A DNA stretch of 16,650 nt, taken from contig JAKIUH010000044.1 of assembly GCA_021647685.1 (NCBI GenBank), positions 1 through 16,650 on the forward strand. The letters are read 5' to 3'. This DNA comes from Bacteroidales bacterium (GTDB taxonomy: Bacteria > Bacteroidota > Bacteroidia > Bacteroidales > NBLH01). The position numbers were made by a program, and so were the translations under genes. Below the pieces are notes generated by a model, which saw only the letters and a program-made list of their open reading frames with translations, was not told the origin of the DNA and ran no database searches. This document shows, one piece after another, positions 1 through 6,953 of the stretch (position 1 is the stretch's first letter; each line of letters begins with the position of its first letter).

Positions 1-628
1 CATTACCTGATTTAATATACAACTCTGTTAATATTGTTTCGACATCCCTACCTACATATCCGGCCGAAGATAGTTCTGTAGCGTCTATTACAACGCTAGG
101 TATGTTTAAATTATTAGCTATAACATTAATCATATGAGTTTTACCAGATCCTGAAGGACCAGCAATAAGTAGGTTTGAGTTTTTCAACCTATCTAATTTC
201 TTTATCTGAGAATTATACTTTATAACCCTTAAGTGATTACATATTGTAACAGCTAAGGCTCTTTTAACACTATTCTGACCTATCACATATTTATTAAGTA
301 TATCAATTAAGTCTTCAGGTTCGTGTATAATACTATTTTCAGTTAATTCTACTAAAACCCCTCGTTTAAATTTCTTTTGATACATTTTATCAATTACAGG
401 CATACAATCCTCTTCGGTAACACCTCCGCAAAAATGATCAAAAACCGAAGCACGAATTAAATGCTCAACAGGCATATGTGCTTTTAAAGCAAATTTTGTA
501 ACTGCTGTTCCTATCCTGACTAATGGCTCGGATTGTATCATTTTAAACAAAAAATAAGCACGTTCTAACTCGGTATCAGTCTTTATTGCAAATGCAGTTT
601 GTGTGTTGTTAAATAAAGATTTATCCAT
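1..628 (-). CDS. Chimeric partial ORF: N-terminus of proline dehydrogenase fused in frame to a ClpX-type AAA+ segment
   Basis: The frame opens with ATG at 628-626 and stays open to the window edge (209 codons seen). Residues 1 to about 85 resemble the N-terminus of Bacteroidota proline dehydrogenase (FAD enzyme of proline catabolism): ELERAYFLFKMI, RIGTAVTKFAL and RASVFDHFCGGVTEEDC. Family members then continue into the TIM barrel. Here, from about residue 98, the protein instead reads like ClpX: LNKYVIGQ (111-118), KRALAV (122-127), Walker A GPSGSGKT (157-164), and ATELSSAGYVGRDVE (183-197) with the GYVG pore loop. ClpX is the unfoldase of the ClpXP protease; its N-terminal zinc finger is absent here. 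The start lies 19 bp downstream of folE on the same strand, so the proline dehydrogenase half sits in an operon-like position. The ClpX half uses AGG and CTA codons more freely than neighbouring genes. Both homologies are seen in the sequence; whether the join is biological or an assembly artefact cannot be decided here. Confidence 0.8.
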   Translation of the reverse strand, partial: MDKSLFNNTQTAFAIKTDTELERAYFLFKMIQSEPLVRIGTAVTKFALKAHMPVEHLIRASVFDHFCGGVTEEDCMPVIDKMYQKKFKRGVLVELTENSIIHEPEDLIDILNKYVIGQNSVKRALAVTICNHLRVIKYNSQIKKLDRLKNSNLLIAGPSGSGKTHMINVIANNLNIPSVVIDATELSSAGYVGRDVETILTELYIKSGN

Positions 629-647
629 TTTACTTTTTATAAAAAGG

Positions 648-1331
648 TTATTCAAATTCTGTTTGTAATTGAATGTAGCGTAAAAATTCTTGTTTAATCG
701 CTTCATTTTTAAATTTACCACCAAATTCGGCTGTAACGGTACTACTTGCTATATCGCGAATACCACGCGAATTAACACATAAATGCTTGGCATCAATAAC
801 ACATGCCACATCTTGTGTATCCATTGCTTTTTGTAATTCTTGTACAATCTGCATGGTTATTCGCTCTTGCACTTGCGGTCTTTTTGCATAATAATCAACA
901 ATTCGGTTAATTTTGGACAAACCAATTACTTTTCCGCTGGATATATAAGCTACATGTGCTCTCCCTACAATTGGCAAAAGATGGTGTTCACAAGTAGAAT
1001 AAACGGTTATGTTTTTTTCCACCAACATTTCACCATATTTATAATTGTTATCAAAAGTGGACAGTTTTGGTTTATTTTTAGGATTTAAACCTGCAAATAT
1101 TTCTTTTACAAATGCCTTAGCTACTCTTTTAGGTGTTCCTTTTAAACTATCATCGGTTAAGTCTAAGCCTAAGGTCTCCATAACATGGTAGATATCTTTT
1201 TCAATCGCTTCAATTTTTTCTTTATCAGATAAATCAAATGCATCTTTACGCAAAGGTGTTTTTGCAGAAGTTGCGATATGATCATCGCCTAATGCATCGA
1301 TTTGTACTTCTTTATTTTCGTTACTCATCAT
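648..1331 (-). CDS. folE: GTP cyclohydrolase I
   Basis: It converts GTP to 7,8-dihydroneopterin triphosphate, the first step of folate (and pterin or queuosine precursor) synthesis, in the cytoplasm. The 227-residue length fits the family. Seen: the zinc ligands C114, H117 (in STCEHHLLP) and C185 (in AKHLCVNSRG), matching the Cys/His/Cys triad of the E. coli enzyme, plus the RPQVQERIT signature (151-159) and the substrate-binding region around GLSKINR (137-143). The first ~35 residues are a variable extension. The start is either of two adjacent Met codons. It lies between the mutA remnant upstream and the proline dehydrogenase start 19 bp downstream, all on the minus strand. A promoter candidate lies just upstream, so it need not depend on mutA transcription. 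Confidence 0.97.
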   Translation of the reverse strand: MMSNENKEVQIDALGDDHIATSAKTPLRKDAFDLSDKEKIEAIEKDIYHVMETLGLDLTDDSLKGTPKRVAKAFVKEIFAGLNPKNKPKLSTFDNNYKYGEMLVEKNITVYSTCEHHLLPIVGRAHVAYISSGKVIGLSKINRIVDYYAKRPQVQERITMQIVQELQKAMDTQDVACVIDAKHLCVNSRGIRDIASSTVTAEFGGKFKNEAIKQEFLRYIQLQTEFE

Positions 1332-1349
1332 TTACGGATTATTGAACTG

Positions 1350-1357
1350 CAAAATTA
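1350..1357 (-). promoter_or_regulatory. Candidate -7 element for folE
   Basis: On the minus strand the bases read TAATTTTG, a full match to the Bacteroidota TAnnTTTG element, about 20 bp before the folE start. No good -33 TTG was seen, so this is only a candidate. Confidence 0.35.
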
Positions 1358-1463
1358 CAGATATTAAAGGAATTTAAGAACTATTTTTAAATAATTAACG
1401 TAACTTGATTGGATAAAAATTTAGTAACTTGGTATTTTTAATAAAAAAAAAGAAATGTTAATC

Positions 1464-2594
1464 TTACGATTCGTTTTCTAGGCGTTGTTTTTCAATTTGT
1501 TCGGAAAGACGTTTTTCTATTATAGGCTTGATTACTGTTTTTCGTGGCTGGTATTTTACAAATGGAAATAACTCTAAATCCGTTTTCATTTTATCCTTTT
1601 CGTTTGGGTATTTATTTGTTCCTAACAAAACCAAATTTCCTGCATCAAATTGTTTTTGCTCTTTGGATGCAGATTCTTCTATTTTACGTTGAATTGTGCC
1701 TTTTTTTAATTGTGCTAAAAATCCGTTATTTTTATCGATATCTTTTAATAACACGAGTGCTTTTTCTACTAATTGAAGTGTAATATTTTCAATATAATAA
1801 GCACCATCAGCTAATTTATAAGCATCTTTAAAATAACTTTCTTGTTTTAATATTAACAATTGATTTCTTGCAATTCGCTCTCCAAAATCATTTGATTTGT
1901 GATAAATTGCATCATACGGCAAGGTACAAACATATTCACTTCCGGCTAGCAATGCACTCATTTGTTCGGTAGTTGTGCGCAATAAATTGACATTATAATC
2001 GTAGATAGTTTTATTTCTTTTTGAAGGAATTGTACTTATTTTTAAAGCAATATCCAGATCCATTTCACGAGAAATTAATGTAAATAAATAACGAAAAGCT
2101 CTTATTTTAGCAATTTCAAAAAAGTAATTTGAACCTATTGCAAAATTAAATAAGATTTTTTTAGGCTGTATGTTTTTATCTAGATAAGCCATAAAATGAC
2201 TAAGTGCATAGCTGATTTGTTGCACATTATTGGCACCCGAATTTTGATATATCGCAGCATCTACACCTATAATATTTAATTTATTTTCACTTTCGTGAAG
2301 CAGTTTTTTAATAATTTCTACATCTTTTTCTTCTGAAAAAAACCAATTTCCGGAACGAACTAAATTTCCGATAATATCAATAAATAAATCGACATTTTTA
2401 TCTTTTACAAATTGAATTAGTTGAATTAAAAAAGCTTCGTCTAAAAAATGAATTTTTAAGACCAGATGCTTGTTAACAAGATCTATTTCTTGAAATAATT
2501 TTTTAAAATCAAATGGCTTATGAGCAATAAACATTACTGAATCCGCCCCTTTTTCAATAGCATTTTTCGCTATTTTATTGGCTATTTTTTCCAA
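1464..2594 (-). pseudogene. mutA: Methylmalonyl-CoA mutase small subunit, N-terminally truncated
   Basis: The intact protein is the non-catalytic small subunit that pairs with the B12-binding large subunit MutB to interconvert succinyl-CoA and methylmalonyl-CoA. The 376 residues match the family from ANKIAKNAIEKGADSV onward, including IIGVDAAIYQNSGANNVQQ-type sequence (starting near residue 108), NLLRTTTEQMSA (203-214), LPYDAIYH (225-232) and the usual short-form C-terminal end PFVKYQPRKT...EKRLSE. The N-terminal ~80-100 residues that family members carry (the region around SEFPPVSTEEWE and the substrate tunnel entry) are missing. The only start in frame is a poor TTG at 2594, preceded by an in-frame TGA at 2606-2604. 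No mutB follows; the next gene downstream is folE. The upstream flank is a different broken gene on the other strand. It is probably non-functional, or the left half of a chimeric join. Confidence 0.85.
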
Positions 2595-2970
2595 GTGTGA
2601 TAATCAATCACCCATACCGGAAGTTTATGTTAATTTTACGATACAATTGGACGATCCTGTTTATGTTGGACTTAATCCGGTAGGAGCATCTGTTTTTATT
2701 CCGGGAGTTGGAAATAAAGGTATTATTGTTACTCATGTTGATATTAGTAAGTTTTTGGCTTATGATGCTACTTGTACTTATGACCCTGATGCTGCTTGGG
2801 GTAGGGTGGTTATTGATGCCAGTGGAATTTCGGCGGTAGATACAGTTTGTGGTTCGGAGTACTCTTTGATGCTTAACGGTATGGTTACCAAGGGACCTTC
2901 GGGATTGCCTTTAATTGAGTATGTTGCTGATTATAATGCAAATTTAAACAGTTTACATATTCATAATTAA
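2578..2970 (+). pseudogene. Rieske-like lipoprotein, 5'-truncated
   Basis: From FSKCDN (residues 4-9) onward this looks like a family of Bacteroidota lipoproteins with a Rieske-type fold: AYDATCTYDP (61-70), then CGSEYSLMLNG (91-101) and KGPSGLPLIEY (105-115), which mirrors the C-x-H ... C-x2-H ... G-P-A-x-x-P-L-x-x-Y layout of Rieske domains. The two cysteines (C66, C91) are kept, but the His ligands are replaced (Y68 and the SE after C91), so [2Fe-2S] binding is unlikely. C7 fits a lipobox cysteine, but the signal peptide is not encoded by its own DNA: upstream the frame runs into the antisense of mutA and has no ATG, only TTG at 2578. The antisense frame is open back to 2524 and happens to be hydrophobic. 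Probably a gene that lost its first ~15-20 codons at the junction near 2590. Confidence 0.7.
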
Positions 2971-3008
2971 TAACTTACATATAAAAACTAAATTGTTTTA
3001 AAAAAGGT

Positions 3009-3043
3009 AGGATAATTGGAATTTATTAAATTCCAACTATCCT
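3009..3043. terminator. Bidirectional hairpin terminator
   Basis: Arms 3009-3024 and 3028-3043 (AGGATAATTGGAATTT / AAATTCCAACTATCCT) pair over 16 bp with one mismatch and a 3-nt loop. A T-rich run follows on the plus strand and an A-run (U-tract for the minus strand) precedes it. It sits between two convergent genes, the lipoprotein (plus) and the OsmC-family gene (minus). Confidence 0.85.
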
Positions 3044-3049
3044 TTTATT

Positions 3050-3469
3050 TTATGATTCATGAACAATAATTTCTGAACTTAGCTCCATAGCTTTACGGTA
3101 GCTGGCACTAACCCCACAATATCTATCTTCCGAAAGGCTAACTGCTTTTTTTAATTTATCCACAGGTAAATTTTTACCGGTAAACTCATAAATAACTTTC
3201 ATTTTATAAAAATGCTTGGGGTGTTCTTCGGTTATATCGCCTTCAACCCGTACCTTAAAATCATCCAATTCAACACGCATCTTTTTTAAAATAGATATTA
3301 CGTCCATTGCTGTGCATCCGCCAAGTGCAACCAGCATAAAAGGTTTAGGTTGTGGACCTCTGTTTTCTCCTCCAACATTTTCATGTGCATCAATCATTAT
3401 TTTATGACCGGCAACTTCCACTTCAAAAGCCATCTTATCTTTCCATGTAGCTGTAATTGAACTTTTCAT
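3050..3469 (-). CDS. OsmC family peroxidase-like protein
   Basis: OsmC/Ohr proteins are cytoplasmic thiol peroxidases acting on organic hydroperoxides with a two-cysteine mechanism. The 139 residues carry both cysteines: C52 in ALGGCTAMDV and C118 in DRYCGVSAS. The 66-residue spacing equals that of E. coli OsmC (C59 and C125). The family-typical GPQPKPFMLVALGGC segment (38-52) is present. The gene is transcribed away from the Crp/Fnr regulator gene, and the two promoters overlap in the 122-bp gap, so control by that regulator is plausible (inference). Sub-class is uncertain: the sequence fits the YhfA/OsmC-like branch at least as well as OsmC proper. Confidence 0.92.
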   Translation of the reverse strand: MKSSITATWKDKMAFEVEVAGHKIMIDAHENVGGENRGPQPKPFMLVALGGCTAMDVISILKKMRVELDDFKVRVEGDITEEHPKHFYKMKVIYEFTGKNLPVDKLKKAVSLSEDRYCGVSASYRKAMELSSEIIVHES

Positions 3470-3527
3470 ATTTCTTTCTTTAAATTATTATTTTAAATTT
3501 ATGATAAAATAGAGTTTTTTATTTTTA

Positions 3528-3557
3528 CAAATATACTTTAATATTGTATATTGCAAA
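3528..3557 (-). promoter_or_regulatory. Promoter of the OsmC-family gene
   Basis: Minus-strand reading gives TTTG (3557-3554), an 18-bp spacer, then TATATTTG (3535-3528), a full match to the Bacteroidota -33/-7 consensus. The 5' leader would be about 50 nt. Confidence 0.6.
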
Positions 3558-3581
3558 AAAAATTGATTTTTGTACCTACAA
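3544..3581 (+). promoter_or_regulatory. Promoter and candidate operator region of the Crp/Fnr gene
   Basis: TTG at 3544-3546, an 18-bp spacer and GATTTTTG at 3565-3572 form a near-consensus promoter for the regulator. Two dyads lie in it: TTGTATATTGCAA (3544-3556, imperfect, covering the -33 regions of both divergent promoters) and TTGTA-CC-TACAA (3570-3581, perfect, at the -7/start site). The TTG...CAA halves are of the type bound by Crp/Fnr proteins, but the spacing is shorter than the classic box, so operator function is inferred. Confidence 0.4.
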
Positions 3582-3591
3582 CAATTAAAAA

Positions 3592-4293
3592 ATGCAAGAC
3601 TTGGATAATTTACCGGTATGTGGCGATTGTTTTTCGTTTAATTCTATTTTTAATTCGTTAACTGATAACGAACTGGATATATTAAACTTTGAGAAGGGCT
3701 GTAATTTTTATAAGCGTGGGAATATTATTTATCAAGAGCGAAATAGAATAGCCGGTATATATTGTGTCAATAAAGGAATTATAAAATTATATAAAACAGG
3801 AATTGACGGGCGGGAGCAGATTGTTAAATTTGCCCAAAAAGGGGATATTATTGGTTATCGGTCTATTTTAAGTCAAGAACTTGCTTGCACAACGGCAAAA
3901 GCAATTGAAGATTCTGTTTTATGTTTTGTTCCGGCAGGCTTGTTTATGCGTTTGATACACGAAAACAATGATTTTTCAATGCAAGTGATGAGGTTGTCTT
4001 TAAAAGAGCTGGGAGAAGCTAATAAATTTATATTAAATATTGCTCAAAAAACCGTTCGAGAACGACTTGCAGAAGTTCTTATTTTGCTTATGGATACTTT
4101 TTCTTTAGATGAAGATAATTATTTAAAAGTGAGTTTAACCCGTGAGGAAATTGCAAATATAGTAGGTACCGCTACTGAATCAGTAATACGTTTATTATCA
4201 GAGTTTAAGGCTGATAAATATATTGAAGTAAACGGGCGAAGAATTAAAATCATTAATCCTGCTGCTTTGAAAAAACTGGGAAGTATTAAATAG
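3592..4293 (+). CDS. Crp/Fnr family transcriptional regulator with Fnr-like cysteines
   Basis: The protein has an N-terminal cyclic-nucleotide-binding-type beta barrel (about 25-125), a long dimer helix (about 125-165) and a C-terminal winged helix (about 180-225, LTREEIANIVGTATESVIRLLSEF). In the recognition helix E196 and R200 occupy the places of the DNA-contacting Glu and Arg of Crp/Fnr, which read TTG/TGA half-sites. Cysteines stand at 10, 13, 37, 58, 99 and 111. C10-x2-C13 lines up with C20-x2-C23 of E. coli Fnr, and C111 (SVLCFVP) with C122 (MVCEIP). The third Fnr ligand, C29, has no counterpart (Ile/Phe at 19-20). C37, in EKGCNFYKRGN, is a possible substitute. It could bind an iron-sulfur cluster, act as a thiol redox sensor, or neither. 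It is divergent from the OsmC-family gene, and the dyads between them suggest autoregulation. The stop is TAG. Confidence 0.92.
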   Translation: MQDLDNLPVCGDCFSFNSIFNSLTDNELDILNFEKGCNFYKRGNIIYQERNRIAGIYCVNKGIIKLYKTGIDGREQIVKFAQKGDIIGYRSILSQELACTTAKAIEDSVLCFVPAGLFMRLIHENNDFSMQVMRLSLKELGEANKFILNIAQKTVRERLAEVLILLMDTFSLDEDNYLKVSLTREEIANIVGTATESVIRLLSEFKADKYIEVNGRRIKIINPAALKKLGSIK

Positions 4294-4316
4294 TGGCTCT
4301 TAGGAAACTGTAAACC

Positions 4317-5528
4317 TTAAGAAAATTTTATTCCGATAATAACAATATCATCTGTTTGTGCGTGATTTTGAGTCCAACGTTCCAATTCTTTATATAAAAT
4401 AAGCTTTTGCGATTTTAAAGATTTGCTTTGACTTTCTAAAAGCAAATTCATTAATTTCTTTTTTGAGAATTTTTTTTCTTCTGAGCCTCCAAACTGATCC
4501 GTTATTCCATCAGAGAATAAATATACCGTATCTTCATTTTCCAACTGAATTTCATGATTATTTAAAACACCTATTTCCGGCTCAATATCTAATGAAACAA
4601 AATCTCCACGAATATAAAACAGGTGATAATCATCTTTATGCATTAAAGCATTTACTTTTTGCCCGTTTACCAGCAAATAATTTTTTTCTTTACGTACAAT
4701 AATTATCGGACGACCTGCACCTACAAAATTAAGTGTGTTATCTAATTCATTGTATTCACAAAATGCTGCATCAAGCCCATTACCGGATGCGTAAGTATCG
4801 GTTGAGCGTGCTAAGTGGTTAATTAATTCGGCACGCAAATTATGAGCAACTTGCAAAGGGCTGGTAACATTGTTTTTATGAACTATATAATTTAAGCCCA
4901 TATATGCCAATATTGAAATAAGTGCTGCCGGTACTCCATGACCGGTTGAGTCAGAAACGCAAATAAATTTTTTATTTAATTTTTGTGCAATAAAATAAAA
5001 GTCTCCTCCAATTAAATCACGAGGTTTAAATAAAGTAAATGAGTTTGGAAAAATACGCGAAAAACTTTGTTTATCAGGCAGTAATGATTGTTGGATACGT
5101 TGTGCCGTAATCATGCTTTCATGAATATTGGCATATACTTGATATTCATTTACTTGGTCTTCGGTTTGTTTTAAGCGGGCATGTATATCAATTTTTGTAT
5201 AAAGCTCTGTGGCATCAATTGGTTTTTTGATATAATTGTCAGCGCCTAATTGCATGGCTTTTTTCACATCATCTTTTTCAACTTTTGCCGTTACCATTAT
5301 TACGATGATGTTTGAAAGGTTTTTATTCTTTTTTATTTTTTCGAGCGTTTCAAAACCGTCCATATAAGGCATGAGTACATCCAAAAGTACTATGTCGGGT
5401 GGATTTTCCGTTATTTTTTTGTAAGCTTCCAAACCGTTCTCTGCCGAGTCTGTATCATATTTGCTTTTTAACAAACTCTCAAGCAAAAGTACGTTAATCG
5501 GCTCATCATCTACAATCAGAATTCTCAT
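4317..5528 (-). CDS. Response regulator fused to SpoIIE/RsbU-type PP2C serine phosphatase
   Basis: This is a two-domain signalling protein of 403 residues. The receiver domain spans about 1-118, with acidic pocket D7/D8, phospho-acceptor D50 (VLLDVLMPYMDG), T80 and K102 (KKP). A short helical linker (about 120-150, ESMITAQRIQQSLLP) leads to a PP2C-like domain (about 155-402). Metal-binding aspartates visible are D176 (GGDFY), D193 (SDSTGHGVPA), D340 (FSDGITDQ) and D393/D394. In this family phosphorylation of the receiver controls dephosphorylation of a Ser/Thr target, usually an anti-sigma-factor antagonist (STAS). No histidine kinase, STAS protein or RsbW-type kinase lies nearby, so input and target are unknown. 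It is convergent with the Crp/Fnr gene, with a 23-bp gap in which I see no hairpin terminator. Confidence 0.93.
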   Translation of the reverse strand: MRILIVDDEPINVLLLESLLKSKYDTDSAENGLEAYKKITENPPDIVLLDVLMPYMDGFETLEKIKKNKNLSNIIVIMVTAKVEKDDVKKAMQLGADNYIKKPIDATELYTKIDIHARLKQTEDQVNEYQVYANIHESMITAQRIQQSLLPDKQSFSRIFPNSFTLFKPRDLIGGDFYFIAQKLNKKFICVSDSTGHGVPAALISILAYMGLNYIVHKNNVTSPLQVAHNLRAELINHLARSTDTYASGNGLDAAFCEYNELDNTLNFVGAGRPIIIVRKEKNYLLVNGQKVNALMHKDDYHLFYIRGDFVSLDIEPEIGVLNNHEIQLENEDTVYLFSDGITDQFGGSEEKKFSKKKLMNLLLESQSKSLKSQKLILYKELERWTQNHAQTDDIVIIGIKFS

Positions 5529-5653
5529 TAATTATTCGGTTTTAAACCATAAATTATTTACAATCAATCAAAATCACATACTTAAAATATAATTTTTTTT
5601 TATGCGATAGCGAAAAATGCTTTTATCGGTATAAATATAATAAAATATTTATA

Positions 5654-5661
5654 CAAACATA
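5654..5661 (-). promoter_or_regulatory. Candidate -7 element for the response regulator-phosphatase gene
   Basis: Minus-strand TATGTTTG matches TAnnTTTG. It would give a leader of about 120 nt. No clear -33 TTG was found at the right distance. The rest of the 191-bp gap (5529-5719) is AT-rich without other structure that I can support. Confidence 0.3.
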
Positions 5662-5719
5662 AAAAAGCGGATAGTTTTATATTACCCGAAAAATTTTAAA
5701 ACAGTATTGCCTTGGTTTA

Positions 5720-6811
5720 CTAGAAGCCAATTTTTTTATTATCATTTACTTTACTATAATCGTGTTTTTCCAAATTGTAGATTTCTGCTAAAGTTAAATC
5801 TTTATTTATATTATTTTTCACACCTAAACTATTTGCTAAAGCTTTAGCTTTTTCAGTATTTAGAGGCTTAAATTCATACCTGGCTACTAGTCTGCCTTTT
5901 CTTAATATTGCGCGGTCAATATCTTTTAAATCAGCATTAAAAGTACATATTAGTTTTATTGCCAGTGCATCTGAAAGCAAACCATCACCTAAATTCAGCA
6001 AGTTTACAAGCCCGGTATCTGTTCTGCCGTTTTCTCGCGATTTAATTAGTGTTTCACAATCTTCCAAAACCAAAATACTATTTTTGAAACCTGCAATAAA
6101 AGGCAAAAAACTTGGATTCGAAATGGCATCGATCATATCCAGGGGTAAAAATATGAACATTCGGTTTAGCATGCTCATCAAATTACGGATATAAGAAGTT
6201 TTTCCTGTACCGTATTTCCCATGCAACAATACCAAGCCATTAGCATTTTTATTATTTAAAAACTCACTAATTGTTTTGTCAACTTCTAAAAAATCATCAT
6301 TATAATTGCTGGAAATGTCAACTTTTTGTTCTCTGATTTTAAAACTACGCAATTCAAAGCCAAATTCAGTATGATTACTGCGCGCAATCATATAAAACTT
6401 TTTTTTATGTTTTTTGGGCTTTTTTGTCAGCTCTATTATTTGAACAATTTTTTCGATTTCATGTTTATCAACATCTTTTGAATAAAAGAATGTTACTTTA
6501 TAGCTTGATGCAAAAATCAGTAGTTTTTCTTTTACTTTTATAAAATACCTGCTTTGCGTAAAATCAATTTCATCTAACTTTTTTGATTTAGCTGCTTCTT
6601 CTTTGATTAAGTAATTATTTTCTGTTATTGCAAACTTTTCTTTCAATGAGATTAAAAATTGTTCAACATTAATTTTTTTATATACCGAGTAGGTATTGTA
6701 AAACTCATTGTATAAAGAAATAAAAAGTTTACCGTAATGAATGTCATCATCATATGTTGAAAAAATATCAGATAACTCGTTCTTTAACAATTTCTTTTCC
6801 ACTCCTGTCAT
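5720..6811 (-). CDS. AAA+ family ATPase of unknown role
   Basis: A 363-residue protein with one C-terminal AAA module. Walker A is G198-K-Y-G-T-G-K204-T, Walker B is ILVLED (246-251), sensor 1 is CTFNAD (289-294), and the second region of homology is DIDRAILRKGRL (297-308), giving the typical arginines R300/R304/R307 of classical AAA proteins (the clade of FtsH, Bcs1 and proteasomal ATPases). The N-terminal ~190 residues are not recognised; they contain a very basic stretch, KKPKKHKKKF (130-139), that could touch nucleic acid or phospholipid. There is no signal peptide or membrane segment. It is divergent from glnS across 142 bp, each with its own promoter candidate, so no functional link is implied. 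The substrate is unknown. Confidence 0.85.
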   Translation of the reverse strand: MTGVEKKLLKNELSDIFSTYDDDIHYGKLFISLYNEFYNTYSVYKKINVEQFLISLKEKFAITENNYLIKEEAAKSKKLDEIDFTQSRYFIKVKEKLLIFASSYKVTFFYSKDVDKHEIEKIVQIIELTKKPKKHKKKFYMIARSNHTEFGFELRSFKIREQKVDISSNYNDDFLEVDKTISEFLNNKNANGLVLLHGKYGTGKTSYIRNLMSMLNRMFIFLPLDMIDAISNPSFLPFIAGFKNSILVLEDCETLIKSRENGRTDTGLVNLLNLGDGLLSDALAIKLICTFNADLKDIDRAILRKGRLVARYEFKPLNTEKAKALANSLGVKNNINKDLTLAEIYNLEKHDYSKVNDNKKIGF

Positions 6812-6840
6812 TTTCTTTTTCTGTTAAAATATTTAGGCGG

Positions 6841-6848
6841 CAAAATTA
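6841..6848 (-). promoter_or_regulatory. Candidate -7 element for the AAA+ ATPase gene
   Basis: Minus-strand TAATTTTG matches TAnnTTTG, about 30 bp before the start codon. No good -33 element was seen. Confidence 0.35.
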
Positions 6849-6888
6849 GTAAAAATTAAACGTTTCTGTTTATATTTTTTAAAAATGA

Positions 6889-6918
6889 TTTGATATTGGC
6901 GAAAAGCCACTATTTTTG
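6889..6918 (+). promoter_or_regulatory. Promoter of glnS
   Basis: TTTG at 6889-6892, an 18-bp spacer and TATTTTTG at 6911-6918 match the Bacteroidota -33/-7 consensus. The leader is short, about 30 nt. Confidence 0.6.
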
Positions 6919-6953
6919 TAAAATATTTTAAAAGAAACTTTAAGCAAAATTTT

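Noticed and set aside
1..380. HslU instead of ClpX for the AAA+ part
   Set aside because: GYVGRDVE also occurs in HslU, but KYVIGQ...KRALAV...NH and the ATEL context fit ClpX better; phage or element ClpX-like ATPases remain possible.
2524..2595. Signal peptide for the lipoprotein encoded by antisense mutA sequence
   Set aside because: The frame is open and hydrophobic up to the cysteine, but it has no usable ATG and no basic n-region, and the DNA is clearly mutA coding sequence on the other strand, so the hydrophobicity is likely chance.
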